A DNA stretch of 40,455 nt from Spirochaetaceae bacterium (GTDB lineage: Bacteria; Spirochaetota; Spirochaetia; WRBN01), in assembly GCA_009784515.1 (NCBI GenBank), contig WRBN01000005.1, positions 1 through 40,455 of the forward strand, in the 5' to 3' direction. A model generated the notes under the pieces. That model searched no databases. It was not told where the DNA came from and saw only the letters and a program-made list of their open reading frames with translations. This document shows, piece by piece, positions 7,875 to 17,002 of this stretch. The number at the start of each line of letters is the position of its first letter. Positions within the stretch are counted from its first letter, which is position 1. Position numbers and translations under genes: made by a program.

Positions 7875-10031
7875 ATGATAAAGTTAAAGCTTAAAGGTTT
7901 TAGTATTTTAACTATCTGTGGTGTCTTAACTGTGCTGCTCTCCATAGGGGCGTTGGTTACCGGTTTGTTTACGCGCAACCGGGCTTTTGATAGCTCGGTT
8001 TATATTGCGTCCGGCGAAGCCAAGAGTATCTCTATCTCTACCGAGATGATATTTACCAATAAGTTTAACCATAGCGAAGCTATTGCCAGTGTGGTGCGTA
8101 ATAATATTATCACCATAGCTCCCGAACAAAGGCGCGAAATAGTAAGCGGTAACGTTACGCGTTTTGTGCAAAGAATTAGAGATAATTTTGATTATTTATA
8201 TGTGGTGCTGGAACCTAATGCCCTTGACGGCCTAGACAATCAGTTTATCGGCATTTTGGGCAGCGACCAAACGGGCCGTTTAGCTCTTTTTTATAATGGC
8301 AGAGGGCAGCTTTTGGATTTGCGCAGCGAGGTTTTTAACAGCAATTTATCTTATTATGCCGATGCCTTTCGCAGCGGCCGGCCGCAGTTGATAGAACCTA
8401 CAGAGGTACGCGGCACGTCATCTATTACGGTAAGTGTGCCCATTACCAATGCCGAAGGGCAAAACATTGGGGTAGTAGGTATGGCTTTAAGTGTGGCGCA
8501 ATTGCAAGATTATCTTATTAGCCGTGTGATTGAGATGTTTGGCCGTAGCGAAGGCATTTATAGTAATGTGATGACGCCTACTTTTTCCTCTATCGCCGGG
8601 ATTCAGGGCAGCACAGCGGCTTATTTAGCTAATATTTGGCCGGCCCATATTGTGCAGCCGCTAGAGCGCTCCATTACTAACGGTACATCGTATCAAGGTG
8701 TTTTTTGGAATAACCGTATGCAAGACGATACTTTAATAGTAACTTACCCTTTAAGGATACCGGGGATTGATACCTTGTGGAGCGTAGGTTTTATCATTCC
8801 TATGACTATTGTTAATATCCCGGCCAATACGGTTTTGTTCTTTTCGTCATCTATTACCTTTTTTACTCTTTTAATATCTATCGTTATGGTTTTTATTTTA
8901 ATGAGCTCTATTGTTAAGCCCATTACCAAAGTGGAACAATTAGCTAATACCATATCCAGCGGAGATTTGCGCTTAGATGTTGATGAAAAACTTTTAAAGC
9001 GGCACGATGAAATTGGCGGTATGTCTAAGGCTTTAAACCAAATGAAGCAGCAGTTAACCACCGTTATTGTTAATGCGCAGGCCAATACAAAGGCCGTTAG
9101 CGCCGGCAGCACCGAAATTAACGCCGCCGGCGCCAACATTGCGCATGGTAGCAGCGAGCAAGCGGCCAGCGCCGAAGAGATAGCCGCCAGCATAGAAGAA
9201 ATGGCCAGCACCATTGTCAGTAATACTGAAAATGCCAATAATACCGAAAAAATTGCCGAAGAAGCTGCTCAAAATGCTTTAGCCGGCGGTGAAGCCGTAA
9301 CTAAAACCATTACCGCGATGCGGGCCATTGCCGAAAAAATTGGTGTTATTGAGGGTATTGCCAGTCAAACCAACTTACTGGCCCTTAACGCCGCCATCGA
9401 AGCCGCTCGTGCCGGTGATGCCGGGCGCGGGTTTGCCGTTGTGGCCGGTGAGGTGCGCAAACTGGCCGAACGCAGCGCCCTTAGCGCCACCGAGATAAGC
9501 GCCCTCTCTAAAGAGAGCTTAATTATTGCCGAAAATGCCGGCAGTTTAATTACCGAGATTGTGCCGCAAATTCAACAAACGGCCGGGCTGGTACAAGAAA
9601 TTGCCAGCGCCAGCCGCCAGCAACGTTTAGGGATAGACCAAATAGAAAAAGCCATGAGCCAATTAGATGCCACCACTCAAAATAATGCGGCCAGCGCCGA
9701 AGAGCTAGCTAGCAGCGCCTCTGTACTTATTGAGCAAACTAGCGCCCTGCAAAGAGAAATTGACTTTTTTAAAACCAATGCAGGAAGAAGTACTGCGGCT
9801 TTGCCATCACCTAGTCTACCGGCAGCTAGCCCTAAAATTAGCGCTGCTTCCAAACCAACAAGCGCCAAACCTTATAATCCTGCCGCCGTTAAACCAGTTA
9901 AGGCTCCTCCACCTAAACCCATTATAAAGAACGAAGTTAAAAAAGAGCTGTCCAAAGCAAGCCCTGCTAAAAGTAAGCCTTTACCGGCTTCGCCTACCGC
10001 AACCGATGATGACGATTTTATTAGTTTTTAA
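7875..10031 (+). CDS. Methyl-accepting chemotaxis protein (transmembrane chemoreceptor)
   Basis: The 718-residue receptor has an N-terminal membrane segment (about 10-32), an extracytoplasmic sensor of the double-Cache type (about 40-300), a second membrane segment (about 322-346), a HAMP domain (about 347-400) and the cytoplasmic signalling domain. The invariant hairpin tip is clear ([20 protein letters not shown], then [16 protein letters not shown], about 496-530). It signals through CheA/CheW to the flagella. A Pro/Lys/Ala-rich linker of about 60 residues follows and ends in an acidic tail, DDDDFISF, the kind of flexible C-terminus that can tether adaptation enzymes; that role is inferred. 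The ligand cannot be told. Confidence 0.95.
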   Translation: MIKLKLKGFSILTICGVLTVLLSIGALVTGLFTRNRAFDSSVYIASGEAKSISISTEMIFTNKFNHSEAIASVVRNNIITIAPEQRREIVSGNVTRFVQRIRDNFDYLYVVLEPNALDGLDNQFIGILGSDQTGRLALFYNGRGQLLDLRSEVFNSNLSYYADAFRSGRPQLIEPTEVRGTSSITVSVPITNAEGQNIGVVGMALSVAQLQDYLISRVIEMFGRSEGIYSNVMTPTFSSIAGIQGSTAAYLANIWPAHIVQPLERSITNGTSYQGVFWNNRMQDDTLIVTYPLRIPGIDTLWSVGFIIPMTIVNIPANTVLFFSSSITFFTLLISIVMVFILMSSIVKPITKVEQLANTISSGDLRLDVDEKLLKRHDEIGGMSKALNQMKQQLTTVIVNAQANTKAVSAGSTEINAAGANIAHGSSEQAASAEEIAASIEEMASTIVSNTENANNTEKIAEEAAQNALAGGEAVTKTITAMRAIAEKIGVIEGIASQTNLLALNAAIEAARAGDAGRGFAVVAGEVRKLAERSALSATEISALSKESLIIAENAGSLITEIVPQIQQTAGLVQEIASASRQQRLGIDQIEKAMSQLDATTQNNAASAEELASSASVLIEQTSALQREIDFFKTNAGRSTAALPSPSLPAASPKISAASKPTSAKPYNPAAVKPVKAPPPKPIIKNEVKKELSKASPAKSKPLPASPTATDDDDFISF

Positions 10032-10045
10032 TTAAGTGTAAAATA

Positions 10046-10084
10046 AATTAAAAAGTGAGAATTTTTATTTCTTACTTCTTAATT
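10046..10084. repeat. AT-rich inverted repeat, copy 2 of a dispersed element
   Basis: AATTAAAAAGTGAGAA (10046-10061) faces TTCTTACTTCTTAATT (10069-10084), pairing with two mismatches. The right arm repeats the arm sequence found at 5167-5226. Like the first copy it lies just after a gene's stop codon. Confidence 0.55.
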
Positions 10085-10224
10085 TTTACTGCTTTAAAGA
10101 GAGGTTTTAAGCTCTATATCGCCATTTAAATAACAAATAAATACTTTACATTAGTAATATATGCCAAAACTCATTCATTATCAATACAATTAGGTTATGT
10201 ATCATAACTATGAAAGCTAACAAA

Positions 10225-10259
10225 AAATAAATCCCCTTAATGAATAAGGGGATTTATTT
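10225..10259. terminator. Bidirectional rho-independent terminator
   Basis: AAATAAATCCCCTTA (10225-10239) and TAAGGGGATTTATTT (10245-10259) form a perfect 15-pair stem with a 5-base loop and A/T runs on both sides. It separates the converging chemoreceptor and outer-membrane protein genes. Confidence 0.85.
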
Positions 10260-10286
10260 TAATTAATTTGAGGTATTAAAAAATAT

Positions 10287-10949
10287 TTAAAAATTCCAAG
10301 CATAACCGGCGCGTAAAGCTACAAAATCGCGGATAAGGCGGTAATCAAGGTACCCATTGGTACTGTTGTAAAAATCTAGGCTAATACCAAAACGGCTGCG
10401 TAAGGCAATAATTAAACCACCGGGGCCAATAGGCAGTTCGATACCGGCTTCGGCTACACCGGCAAAATCCATATAAGGAAAGCCGACCGAAGTGTCATCG
10501 GCACTGCTATGTACCATAAAGCTATAGCCAATTTGCCCGCCAAGACTAGCGTAAAGATTGGCTAGCGGTATATTAATACGAAATAGAGTCTCTACCCCTA
10601 AGCTATTTATTTGGGTAGTAATATCGTTTCTGCTGGAAGTTTCCCAACTGCTCCAGCTGCCATCGGTACGTTCACGCGTTCTATGGTCGCTGCCAAGACT
10701 GTTAAAACCGCCGAAAGCTACGGCCACTTGTAAAGCCATAAGCGGATTAAAATTTAAATTAACAAAAAGCTCAATACCATTGGCTAACCCAAAATCCCTT
10801 ACACTGGTGGCATCGCTGCCACTACCGGTAAAAGCAACGCTGTCAACAAAACCAATACCGCTGCCACCTTTTACACCAAGACCAACTCCTACTGCATAAC
10901 TATTAGTTGCTATTAAACTAAGCAATACTAATAAAGCTATTTTTTTCAT
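10287..10949 (-). CDS. Outer-membrane beta-barrel protein
   Basis: The 220-residue protein has a clear signal peptide (MKKIALLVLLSLIATNSYA) and then alternating polar and aromatic strands with glycine-rich turns, ending in a final strand with C-terminal phenylalanine (ALRAGYAWNF), the recognition signature of barrel assembly. It resembles small 8-strand OmpA- or OmpW-like barrels, but no specific family can be named. It has a ribosome-binding site (GGAGATA) just before the ATG and its own terminator downstream. It appears to be a single-gene unit. Confidence 0.8.
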   Translation of the reverse strand: MKKIALLVLLSLIATNSYAVGVGLGVKGGSGIGFVDSVAFTGSGSDATSVRDFGLANGIELFVNLNFNPLMALQVAVAFGGFNSLGSDHRTRERTDGSWSSWETSSRNDITTQINSLGVETLFRINIPLANLYASLGGQIGYSFMVHSSADDTSVGFPYMDFAGVAEAGIELPIGPGGLIIALRSRFGISLDFYNSTNGYLDYRLIRDFVALRAGYAWNF

Positions 10950-11135
10950 TCATTATCTCCTTTTATTTTTAATAAAAAATATTATACTTTATTTTTAGAT
11001 AATTGTAAATACCTAAATTTATTTGTTATAATGAATATTGCTAAGTGTAATTGTTGTAAATATATAAAAGAGTAGTTATGTAATTTTTAAATGCTAAAAA
11101 ATTTAGTTCTTAAGGTTTTGGGTTTTTTAATAAAA

Positions 11136-11162
11136 AAGCCTCCTTCATTAAAAAGGAGGCTT
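11136..11162 (-). terminator. Rho-independent terminator of the Dps-like gene
   Basis: AAGCCTCCTT (11136-11145) pairs with AAGGAGGCTT (11153-11162). Read on the minus strand the stem is followed by a T-run (complement of 11132-11137). It lies 8 bases after the stop of the Dps-like gene. Confidence 0.85.
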
Positions 11163-11169
11163 ATAAAAA

Positions 11170-11592
11170 TTATTTATTTAAACGGTGCTTAATTTTGTAG
11201 TTAAGCTCTTTGTGCCAACCGGCAATTAAGCCGCCAAGTAAATCTTGTACCGCTATATCGTTAGCAGTGTTACCGCTAAAATCGTTAAATAACTTAACGG
11301 CTAAATCGATAAGTTTACCGTATTCGGCTTCGGCAATTTTTAAGGCCTCCGGTGCGGTAAATTTTTTGTAAGGCATAGCGGGGATAGCTCCTAAAGCGGG
11401 GGTTTCACCCACACTATAGGCCAGCTCGATTACATCATCGTATTTTTCAAAAAGGTCGGTGTACAGGTCGCTAAATAAAAGGTGTAGGCCATCAAAACTA
11501 CTGCCTTCGCCGCTAACGGCCCCAAAATGAATACTATGAAAGAGCTGCTCAGTCTCCTTCATTTTATTTGCAAGTTCAGCTATATTTGCCAT
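11170..11592 (-). CDS. dps: Dps-family ferritin-like protein
   Basis: Dps proteins are 12-subunit shells that oxidise iron with peroxide and protect DNA. The 140-residue protein shows the family pattern: H22 (SIHFGAV, in place of the usual HWNVKG), H37 within DGLHLLFSDLY, and D52/E56 in KYDDVIELA, matching the inter-subunit ferroxidase ligands. Spacing from H22 to H37 is 15 rather than the usual 12, with three extra residues (about GEG), and the residue 4 after H37 is Ser followed by Asp. The N-terminus is short and not lysine-rich, so DNA binding is doubtful. It is transcribed alone. Confidence 0.8.
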   Translation of the reverse strand: MANIAELANKMKETEQLFHSIHFGAVSGEGSSFDGLHLLFSDLYTDLFEKYDDVIELAYSVGETPALGAIPAMPYKKFTAPEALKIAEAEYGKLIDLAVKLFNDFSGNTANDIAVQDLLGGLIAGWHKELNYKIKHRLNK

Positions 11593-11765
11593 TTGTTTAA
11601 TCTCCTATGTTTTTAGGTTAAACTACCTTTAAGAATTTGTCAATACTTTTCGGCTAAAAAATGAGAATTATTATTAATTTAATTTTTAATTAAGATGATT
11701 ATTATTTTTGTTTAAGATATGAAAGTGTTATAACGCTGATTATTAAATATTATTTATAAAAACAC

Positions 11766-11794
11766 TTTTCAAAGAGGAGGTTTTGTGGTATACT
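11766..11794 (+). promoter_or_regulatory. Extended -10 promoter of the small HNH-like gene
   Basis: TATACT (11789-11794) is preceded by TGG, an extended -10 element, with a weak -35 (TTTTCA, 11766-11771) 17 bases upstream. This gives a leader of about 60 bases. Confidence 0.45.
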
Positions 11795-11862
11795 ACTCAA
11801 GCTAATCATTTTTATCTTTGATACACTTGGTTAAGTATTTGGATTATGGAGGTCATATAATT

Positions 11863-12117
11863 ATGACAAAAGTTAAAAATTTACGCGGAACTGGTGGTTC
11901 CAGTACTAATTGGAAAGAGTATTGGGAAAAAGCAACTGGTAGAAAATTTGGGGATTGCTCACGAGAGGGTTGTAATGAAAAAGCGACTGATGGCGCCCAT
12001 GTTAAAAAAGTAGGAGAAACTAATAAGCCATATATCGTGCCATTATGCCATACTTGTAATTTAGATTATGAAAGTGAATTTAATGTGAGAGATGCTGATT
12101 TAGTGCCAGTAAATTAA
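11863..12117 (+). CDS. Small HNH-like zinc-binding protein
   Basis: The 84-residue protein has a CSREGC pair, GAHVKK, and VPLCHTCN, a Cys-Cys / His / Cys-Cys-Asn arrangement like a minimal HNH (treble-clef) fold. Such short proteins occur near mobile DNA and phages; they may be nicking enzymes or structural zinc proteins, and no activity can be assigned. I start it at ATG 11863 because GGAGGT (11848-11853) lies 9 bases upstream; the ATG at 11818 lacks such a site. It stands alone between its own promoter and terminator. Confidence 0.6.
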   Translation: MTKVKNLRGTGGSSTNWKEYWEKATGRKFGDCSREGCNEKATDGAHVKKVGETNKPYIVPLCHTCNLDYESEFNVRDADLVPVN

Positions 12118-12126
12118 TTTTTAAAC

Positions 12127-12148
12127 AAAGCCTGTCAAAGCAGGCTTT
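12127..12148 (+). terminator. Terminator between the HNH-like gene and the Uma2 remnant
   Basis: AAAGCCTG (12127-12134) pairs with CAGGCTTT (12141-12148) around a 6-base loop and is followed by AATTTTC. It also serves the converging minus-strand remnant. Confidence 0.7.
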
Positions 12149-12159
12149 AATTTTCAGTT

Positions 12160-12485
12160 TTAAAATTTCTGTAAATAACTAAAATTTATGTTTAAATCTT
12201 CAAAGATTTGCATCTTAATATCGGTTTGGTCGCGGTAAATACTTTCGGTATAACGGCCCTCGTCATTTAGTAAATAACAGTACACCCAGTAAGGGTTACG
12301 CACCACCCAATATTTGCACACCCCGGCCCGTTCGTAAGTAAGACGCTTTTTGCCTAAATCTTGTTTTAAGGGTAGCAGGCGAGCCTATTTCAATCACCAA
12401 GTTTGGTGCGTCTTCCATCTGGCGGGAGGTTGTCGTAATCTTCTATAGTGTAATAACGGTTTGCTGTAAGAGAGATATTGCCTAT
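12160..12485 (-). pseudogene. Decayed Uma2-family gene (internal deletion, frameshift, ATA start)
   Basis: Reading the minus strand, codons from 12485 give GNISLTANRYYTIEDYDNLP then PDGR, matching the Uma2 N-terminus. The frame then passes, after a stop in one frame, to APNLVIEIGSPATLKT and, one base shifted, DLGKKRLTYERAGVCKYWVV, the C-terminal half ending at 12160. About 80-100 residues of the middle, including the first catalytic Asp region, are missing. The start codon position holds ATA where intact relatives have ATG. Uma2 proteins have a PD-(D/E)XK nuclease fold. Two intact relatives are at 30237 and 30795. Confidence 0.8.
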
Positions 12486-12491
12486 AATTAT

Positions 12492-12520
12492 AGTATAGTT
12501 TACTTACAGGTAACTGTCAA
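12492..12520 (-). promoter_or_regulatory. Near-consensus promoter of the Uma2 remnant
   Basis: On the minus strand TTGACA (12520-12515) and TATACT (12497-12492) are 17 bases apart. The former start codon lies exactly 6 bases after the -10 box, the same spacing as at cas2 and at the intact uma2 gene. Confidence 0.7.
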
Positions 12521-12526
12521 TGAAAA

Positions 12527-12551
12527 AAAAGACGGGCTAGGCCCGTCTTTT
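12527..12551. terminator. Bidirectional terminator of the CoA activase gene
   Basis: AAAAGACGGGC (12527-12537) pairs perfectly with GCCCGTCTTTT (12541-12551) around TAG, with an A-run on the left that becomes a T-run on the minus strand. Confidence 0.88.
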
Positions 12552-12577
12552 AAGCAATATTATTAAGGAGGTAACCT

Positions 12578-15500
12578 TTAACTATTTAATGATTGATGTG
12601 CTCCTCGTGCTAAAAAGCTTAAACGGTTGGCGATGTTTACCTCGCTGCTGCCGGCGTCCATATCGATGAACAACAGATTAAGTTTAGGGAAACGTTCCTT
12701 TAGTTTTTTCTCCAGCCCTTTGGCAATAATATGGTTGGCGATACAACCAAAGGGCTGCAAGCAAAGCACATCGTTAATGCCGTCTTCTATAAAGGTTACA
12801 ATATCACCGGGTAGCAGCCAGCTTTCGCCAAATTGTATCATAAGGTCGATGGCAGTGGCGGCGTTTTCACCCAAGTGCACAATATCGTGGATAGGGCTAA
12901 TGGTTAGTTTACTGCCTTCAATAACTTTGTTGGCTTTTTTAACTAATCCGGCTGTAAGCACACGGGCTAACTTTAAGGTTAAGAGCCCTTTAAAGCTATG
13001 TTCCTCCACATGAACGCTGGCGTTATATTTGCTTTCCACAATGGTAGATAAAAAGAAGTTAATAAGCGGCGGCAGTTCGGGCTCAATACCGTGCTCGATG
13101 AGCCACTGAGCAGTATAGTTATTGCTAAATTCGTTAAATTTAACGTAAATTTCACCCACAATCCCCACACGCGGCATGGCCTCTGTTTTGCATTCAATTT
13201 TATTAAATTCTGCCACTGCTTCTGCCGCTAACTTAAAGATATGGCCACTATGCTTGTAGTCGACACTTTTGCGGCCAAGCTCAATATACTTATTGGCTAC
13301 CTTTAAAGCCCCGCCTTTAACTACTTCGCGGCTGGCTGTAGCCCAATAAAGTTTAGCTAAAATATCGCCGTAAAGAATACCAAGCAGGCAGTTCAACATA
13401 AAATCTGTGCGTTTAAAGATAAAGCCGGGCTGCTCGTGCATACCGCCTTTCGCATCAACGTGAGTAGTAATGGTTACAATGGGAACTTCGGCAAAGCCTG
13501 CATTAACGAGGGCTTTTTTTAGCATACTTACATAGCTGCTGGCACGGCACTGGCCGCCGGTTTGGGTTAAGGCGACGGCGGTTTTGGCTGTGTCATAGTT
13601 ACCGCTTTGCAGCGCTTTAATGAGGTCGCCAATGACAATGGTAGCGGGGTAGCAAATATCGTTGTTGGCGTAGGCTAACCCCACATCGATACTGGCCCTA
13701 TCGGGCATAGGTAATATCTCTAGCTGGTAGCCGGCTTTACGGAATGGCTCCACAATAAAGCTGGTATAAAAGGGGTTAAACTCCGGCGCAATGATGGTGC
13801 GGATTTTATCGTCCAGCTCAAAAATTTTTGGGCTAATCCTTTCCGTTTTTTTACCGCTAAAGCCGACGTCTCGCATTTTAAGGCTTTCAATCATACTGCG
13901 GATACGCAGCTTGACGGAGCCTGGGCTGGTTATTTCATCAATTTTAATAAGAGTTGGGTTTTTACCGTAACTGTTAAGCAGGGTTTTTACCTCATCAACT
14001 ACCACCGCGTCCGGGCCGCAGCCAAAGCTATTCATCTGTACAACTTGCACATTGGCTTGCTGTGCCGCCCATAAAGTGGCCTCATAAATACGGTTGGGGT
14101 AACCCCATTGCGTGAGCACCTCTACTTCATCAAGGCCGGGTCGTTCGTCTAGCGGCAGGCAGTCTTCGGTAAGTACGTGTACGCCCAGCGCGCTAATCAT
14201 CTCCGGTAATTTATGGTTGACGAGGCTATCCACGTGATAGGGACGGCCCAATAACATAATGACAAGGCTGTTACCGGAACGGGCTTTAGCGATAACTTCT
14301 GCGGCCTTAAGCTGCAAGGTTTCGTTATAATCGGCTTTAGATTTTAAAGCAGCTTTGTAAGCTTTTTTAAAGGCGGCCTCCGGCACTTTAAGTATGTCAA
14401 CAAAGTAAGCTTTCGCACTGTCATATTGAAGCTTAGGGGTATTAAAGGCCATCGGTGGCTTATCAAAAGGGATACCGTATTTGGCCTGCGGGTTAATGGC
14501 GCTGGCGATAACCTCTGGGTAGCCGGTAACCACCGGACAGTTGTATTGGTTGAGGGCATCTTCGTATTCGGTTTTACCAAAAAAGACCATGGGGTAAAAA
14601 ATGCGGTCTACTTTGGCTTCGCACAGCTCGATGATGTGGCCGCCGGCAATTTTGGCGGGGAAGCAGATATTTTCGCTCATCACGCCGCCGTAACCTTTTT
14701 CGGCCAGCGCCACCGTGCTGGGGCTGCTAAGTACTACATCAAAGCCGCAGTGTGTGAACAAGGTGTGCCAGTAGGGGTAATCCTCCCACATATTGAGCAC
14801 ACGCGGGATACCAATGCGTCCTTTTTTAGTCGATACGGCCTCATTGGGACGGTTAAAAAGTAGCTCACGTTTATAATCGTGCATATTAAAGCCAATTTCA
14901 TCGGAATTTAAATGATTGGTAAAATTTTTTTCACATTTATTACCGCTGTAAAATTTGCGGCTTTCACCCTCAAAGCTAATTTGAGTAATTTGGCACAAAT
15001 TTTCACAGCCGCTACACTGTAAGCTACGGCGTGTGTTATTTTTAGCTTGGTCTAAATGGGTAAAGCCAATAAAAGTAGATTTTTCACCGTCTTTATAACG
15101 CTCTAAAGCTGTTAAAGCCGCGCCATAAGCGCCCATTAGCTCACAAATATCGGGGCGGGTAACTTCGTGCCCCACAATTTTCTCCAGCGCACGCAGCACG
15201 GCGGGGTTTTTAAAGGTGCCGCCTTGCACCACAATGTTGTCGCCCAGCAGGCTCATATCGGTAAGCTTTAAAACTTTATTAAAACAGTTTTTTACCACGC
15301 TGTAGGCAAGGCCGGCGCTAATATCACCTTGCGTGGCCCCTTCGCGTAAGCTTTGTTTTACTTTACTGTTCATAAACACGGTGCAGCGTGTACCTAAATC
15401 GCCCGGGTTTTGAGCAAGGCAAGCGGCTAAGGCGAAATCTTGCACACTTAGGCTAAGATTTTTAGCAAAAGTTTCGATGAAAGAGCCCGAGCCGGAGGAG

Positions 15501-16852
15501 CAGCTCTCATTAAGCTCAAGATTGTTAATAATGCCATCATTAATAAAGATGGCTTTCATATCTTGCCCGCCAATATCCAAAATGAAGCTGACGTTAGGGT
15601 TAAAGTGGCTGGCGGCGCGGTAATGGGCGATGGTTTCTACCAAGCTATCATCAAACTTGAAGGCAAAGTGGGTAAGTTCCTCACCGTAACCGGTGGTGGC
15701 GCTGCGCAAGATGGTAGGGTTGGTAACGCCTAAGGTAGCCAGCTCATCACGCACGGCACTTAGGCCGCGATGGACGGCATCGATGGGGTTTCCATTATTA
15801 GGACTGTAATTACGGGCTACCACTGCGCCATCTTTATTGATTAATACAATCTTAGTGGTAGTACTCCCGCTATCTATCCCTAAAAAATATTGATGGTTTT
15901 TAACATGCAGCGGCTCGGCTTTGGCCACCACATCTTGGCTGTTCTTTTTAGTTAGCCATTCCTCAAATTTTTTATTATTCTTAAAGAGCGGCTCTAAACG
16001 GGCCGATAGCTCGATGGCTACATCTTTGGTGGCGGTAATGCGGTTTATTAGGTTATCAAGCTCTTCTTCCGGCAAATTATTCGTGCTTAAAGCTGCACCT
16101 AAGGCCGGGATAAGTTCGGTGTGGGGCATATCAATAACGGCGCTTTCGTTAATTTTTAAAATGTCGTAAAAGGCTTTGCGTAGTTCGCTCATAAAGGTGA
16201 GCGGACCGCCGGCAAAGATAATTTTAGGCCGCACATCAAAGCCACGTGTTAAAGCGTTAATGGTTTGAAAGGCTACCGCCCGAAAGATACTGCTGGCAAT
16301 ATCGCCGGCCGGTATGCCGCGTGCGATAAGGTTTTGCACATCGGTTTTAGCAAAAACTCCGCAGCGGCTGGCGATAGGGTAGGTGGTGGCACTGGTTTTG
16401 GCTAAATCGTTCAGCTCTTCTACTTTATAGCCCAGCAGGGTGGCCATTTGGTCGATAAAGGCTCCTGTACCGCCGGCGCAAGCGCCGTTCATACGAATAT
16501 CGGCTTTCATATCGGCGTTAAAAAAGATGATTTTAGCGTCTTCGCCGCCAATATCAATTAAGGTACGGCAATCGCGGTAACGCTGCTCAGCTACCACACC
16601 GGCGGCCACCACCTCTTGCTCAAAGTGAATGGCGGCGCGTTCGGCTACACCCATACCGGCTGTACCGGTGATGGCGGCGCTTAATTTAATGTTGCCGAAT
16701 TGGTTTTTAATATCGGTTAATATTTCAATTAAAGTGGCAAAAATTTGGGTATTGTGGCGCACATATTTACTAAAAACTTGCTCGCCTTGTCTATTTAAGA
16801 GCACCGCTTTGGCGGTGGTAGAGCCTATATCTAGGCCTAAAAAGTGTTTCAT
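12578..16852 (-). CDS. Acyl-CoA dehydratase activase with fused 2-hydroxyacyl-CoA dehydratase-like region
   Basis: This 1424-residue protein has two consecutive BadF/BadG/HgdC-type ATPase domains (GLDIGSTTAKAV near residue 5; GIDSGSTTTKIV near 335). Each carries the conserved Cys motifs (GACAGGTGAF and RCGVFAKTDVQ; ESCSSGSGSF and RCTVFMNSKVKQ) that hold a shared iron-sulfur cluster. A Cys cluster (CSGCENLC) and a DUF2229 region follow, then a dehydratase (HgdB)-like C-terminal half. The activase class couples ATP hydrolysis to electron transfer in anaerobes; the substrate of this large fused type is not established. I start at 16852, where AAGGAG lies a few bases upstream, rather than at 16954, which adds a non-conserved stretch. 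Confidence 0.88.
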   Translation of the reverse strand: MKHFLGLDIGSTTAKAVLLNRQGEQVFSKYVRHNTQIFATLIEILTDIKNQFGNIKLSAAITGTAGMGVAERAAIHFEQEVVAAGVVAEQRYRDCRTLIDIGGEDAKIIFFNADMKADIRMNGACAGGTGAFIDQMATLLGYKVEELNDLAKTSATTYPIASRCGVFAKTDVQNLIARGIPAGDIASSIFRAVAFQTINALTRGFDVRPKIIFAGGPLTFMSELRKAFYDILKINESAVIDMPHTELIPALGAALSTNNLPEEELDNLINRITATKDVAIELSARLEPLFKNNKKFEEWLTKKNSQDVVAKAEPLHVKNHQYFLGIDSGSTTTKIVLINKDGAVVARNYSPNNGNPIDAVHRGLSAVRDELATLGVTNPTILRSATTGYGEELTHFAFKFDDSLVETIAHYRAASHFNPNVSFILDIGGQDMKAIFINDGIINNLELNESCSSGSGSFIETFAKNLSLSVQDFALAACLAQNPGDLGTRCTVFMNSKVKQSLREGATQGDISAGLAYSVVKNCFNKVLKLTDMSLLGDNIVVQGGTFKNPAVLRALEKIVGHEVTRPDICELMGAYGAALTALERYKDGEKSTFIGFTHLDQAKNNTRRSLQCSGCENLCQITQISFEGESRKFYSGNKCEKNFTNHLNSDEIGFNMHDYKRELLFNRPNEAVSTKKGRIGIPRVLNMWEDYPYWHTLFTHCGFDVVLSSPSTVALAEKGYGGVMSENICFPAKIAGGHIIELCEAKVDRIFYPMVFFGKTEYEDALNQYNCPVVTGYPEVIASAINPQAKYGIPFDKPPMAFNTPKLQYDSAKAYFVDILKVPEAAFKKAYKAALKSKADYNETLQLKAAEVIAKARSGNSLVIMLLGRPYHVDSLVNHKLPEMISALGVHVLTEDCLPLDERPGLDEVEVLTQWGYPNRIYEATLWAAQQANVQVVQMNSFGCGPDAVVVDEVKTLLNSYGKNPTLIKIDEITSPGSVKLRIRSMIESLKMRDVGFSGKKTERISPKIFELDDKIRTIIAPEFNPFYTSFIVEPFRKAGYQLEILPMPDRASIDVGLAYANNDICYPATIVIGDLIKALQSGNYDTAKTAVALTQTGGQCRASSYVSMLKKALVNAGFAEVPIVTITTHVDAKGGMHEQPGFIFKRTDFMLNCLLGILYGDILAKLYWATASREVVKGGALKVANKYIELGRKSVDYKHSGHIFKLAAEAVAEFNKIECKTEAMPRVGIVGEIYVKFNEFSNNYTAQWLIEHGIEPELPPLINFFLSTIVESKYNASVHVEEHSFKGLLTLKLARVLTAGLVKKANKVIEGSKLTISPIHDIVHLGENAATAIDLMIQFGESWLLPGDIVTFIEDGINDVLCLQPFGCIANHIIAKGLEKKLKERFPKLNLLFIDMDAGSSEVNIANRLSFLARGAHQSLNS

Positions 16853-17002
16853 GGGTCTCCTTATAGTAAGGTTAAGGCTTACTAGGTTGATGATAGTATA
16901 CATGAAAAAGGGAGGGGTAGTCAATAAAGGAGGAAATACTATTATCACGGCCAATAAGCAGTATGGACTAGGTAAATTTGCTTTTCAATCTAAACACTCT
17001 CT

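Noticed and set aside
13461-13490. Seven-base match (AGTAATG) of the miniature spacer inside the CoA activase gene.
   Set aside because: The neighbouring bases do not continue the match and the PAM side is not TTC-like; likely coincidence.
14426-14863. Plus-strand frame of 145 residues inside the CoA activase gene.
   Set aside because: It lies wholly within a confidently assigned gene on the other strand and shows no family features.
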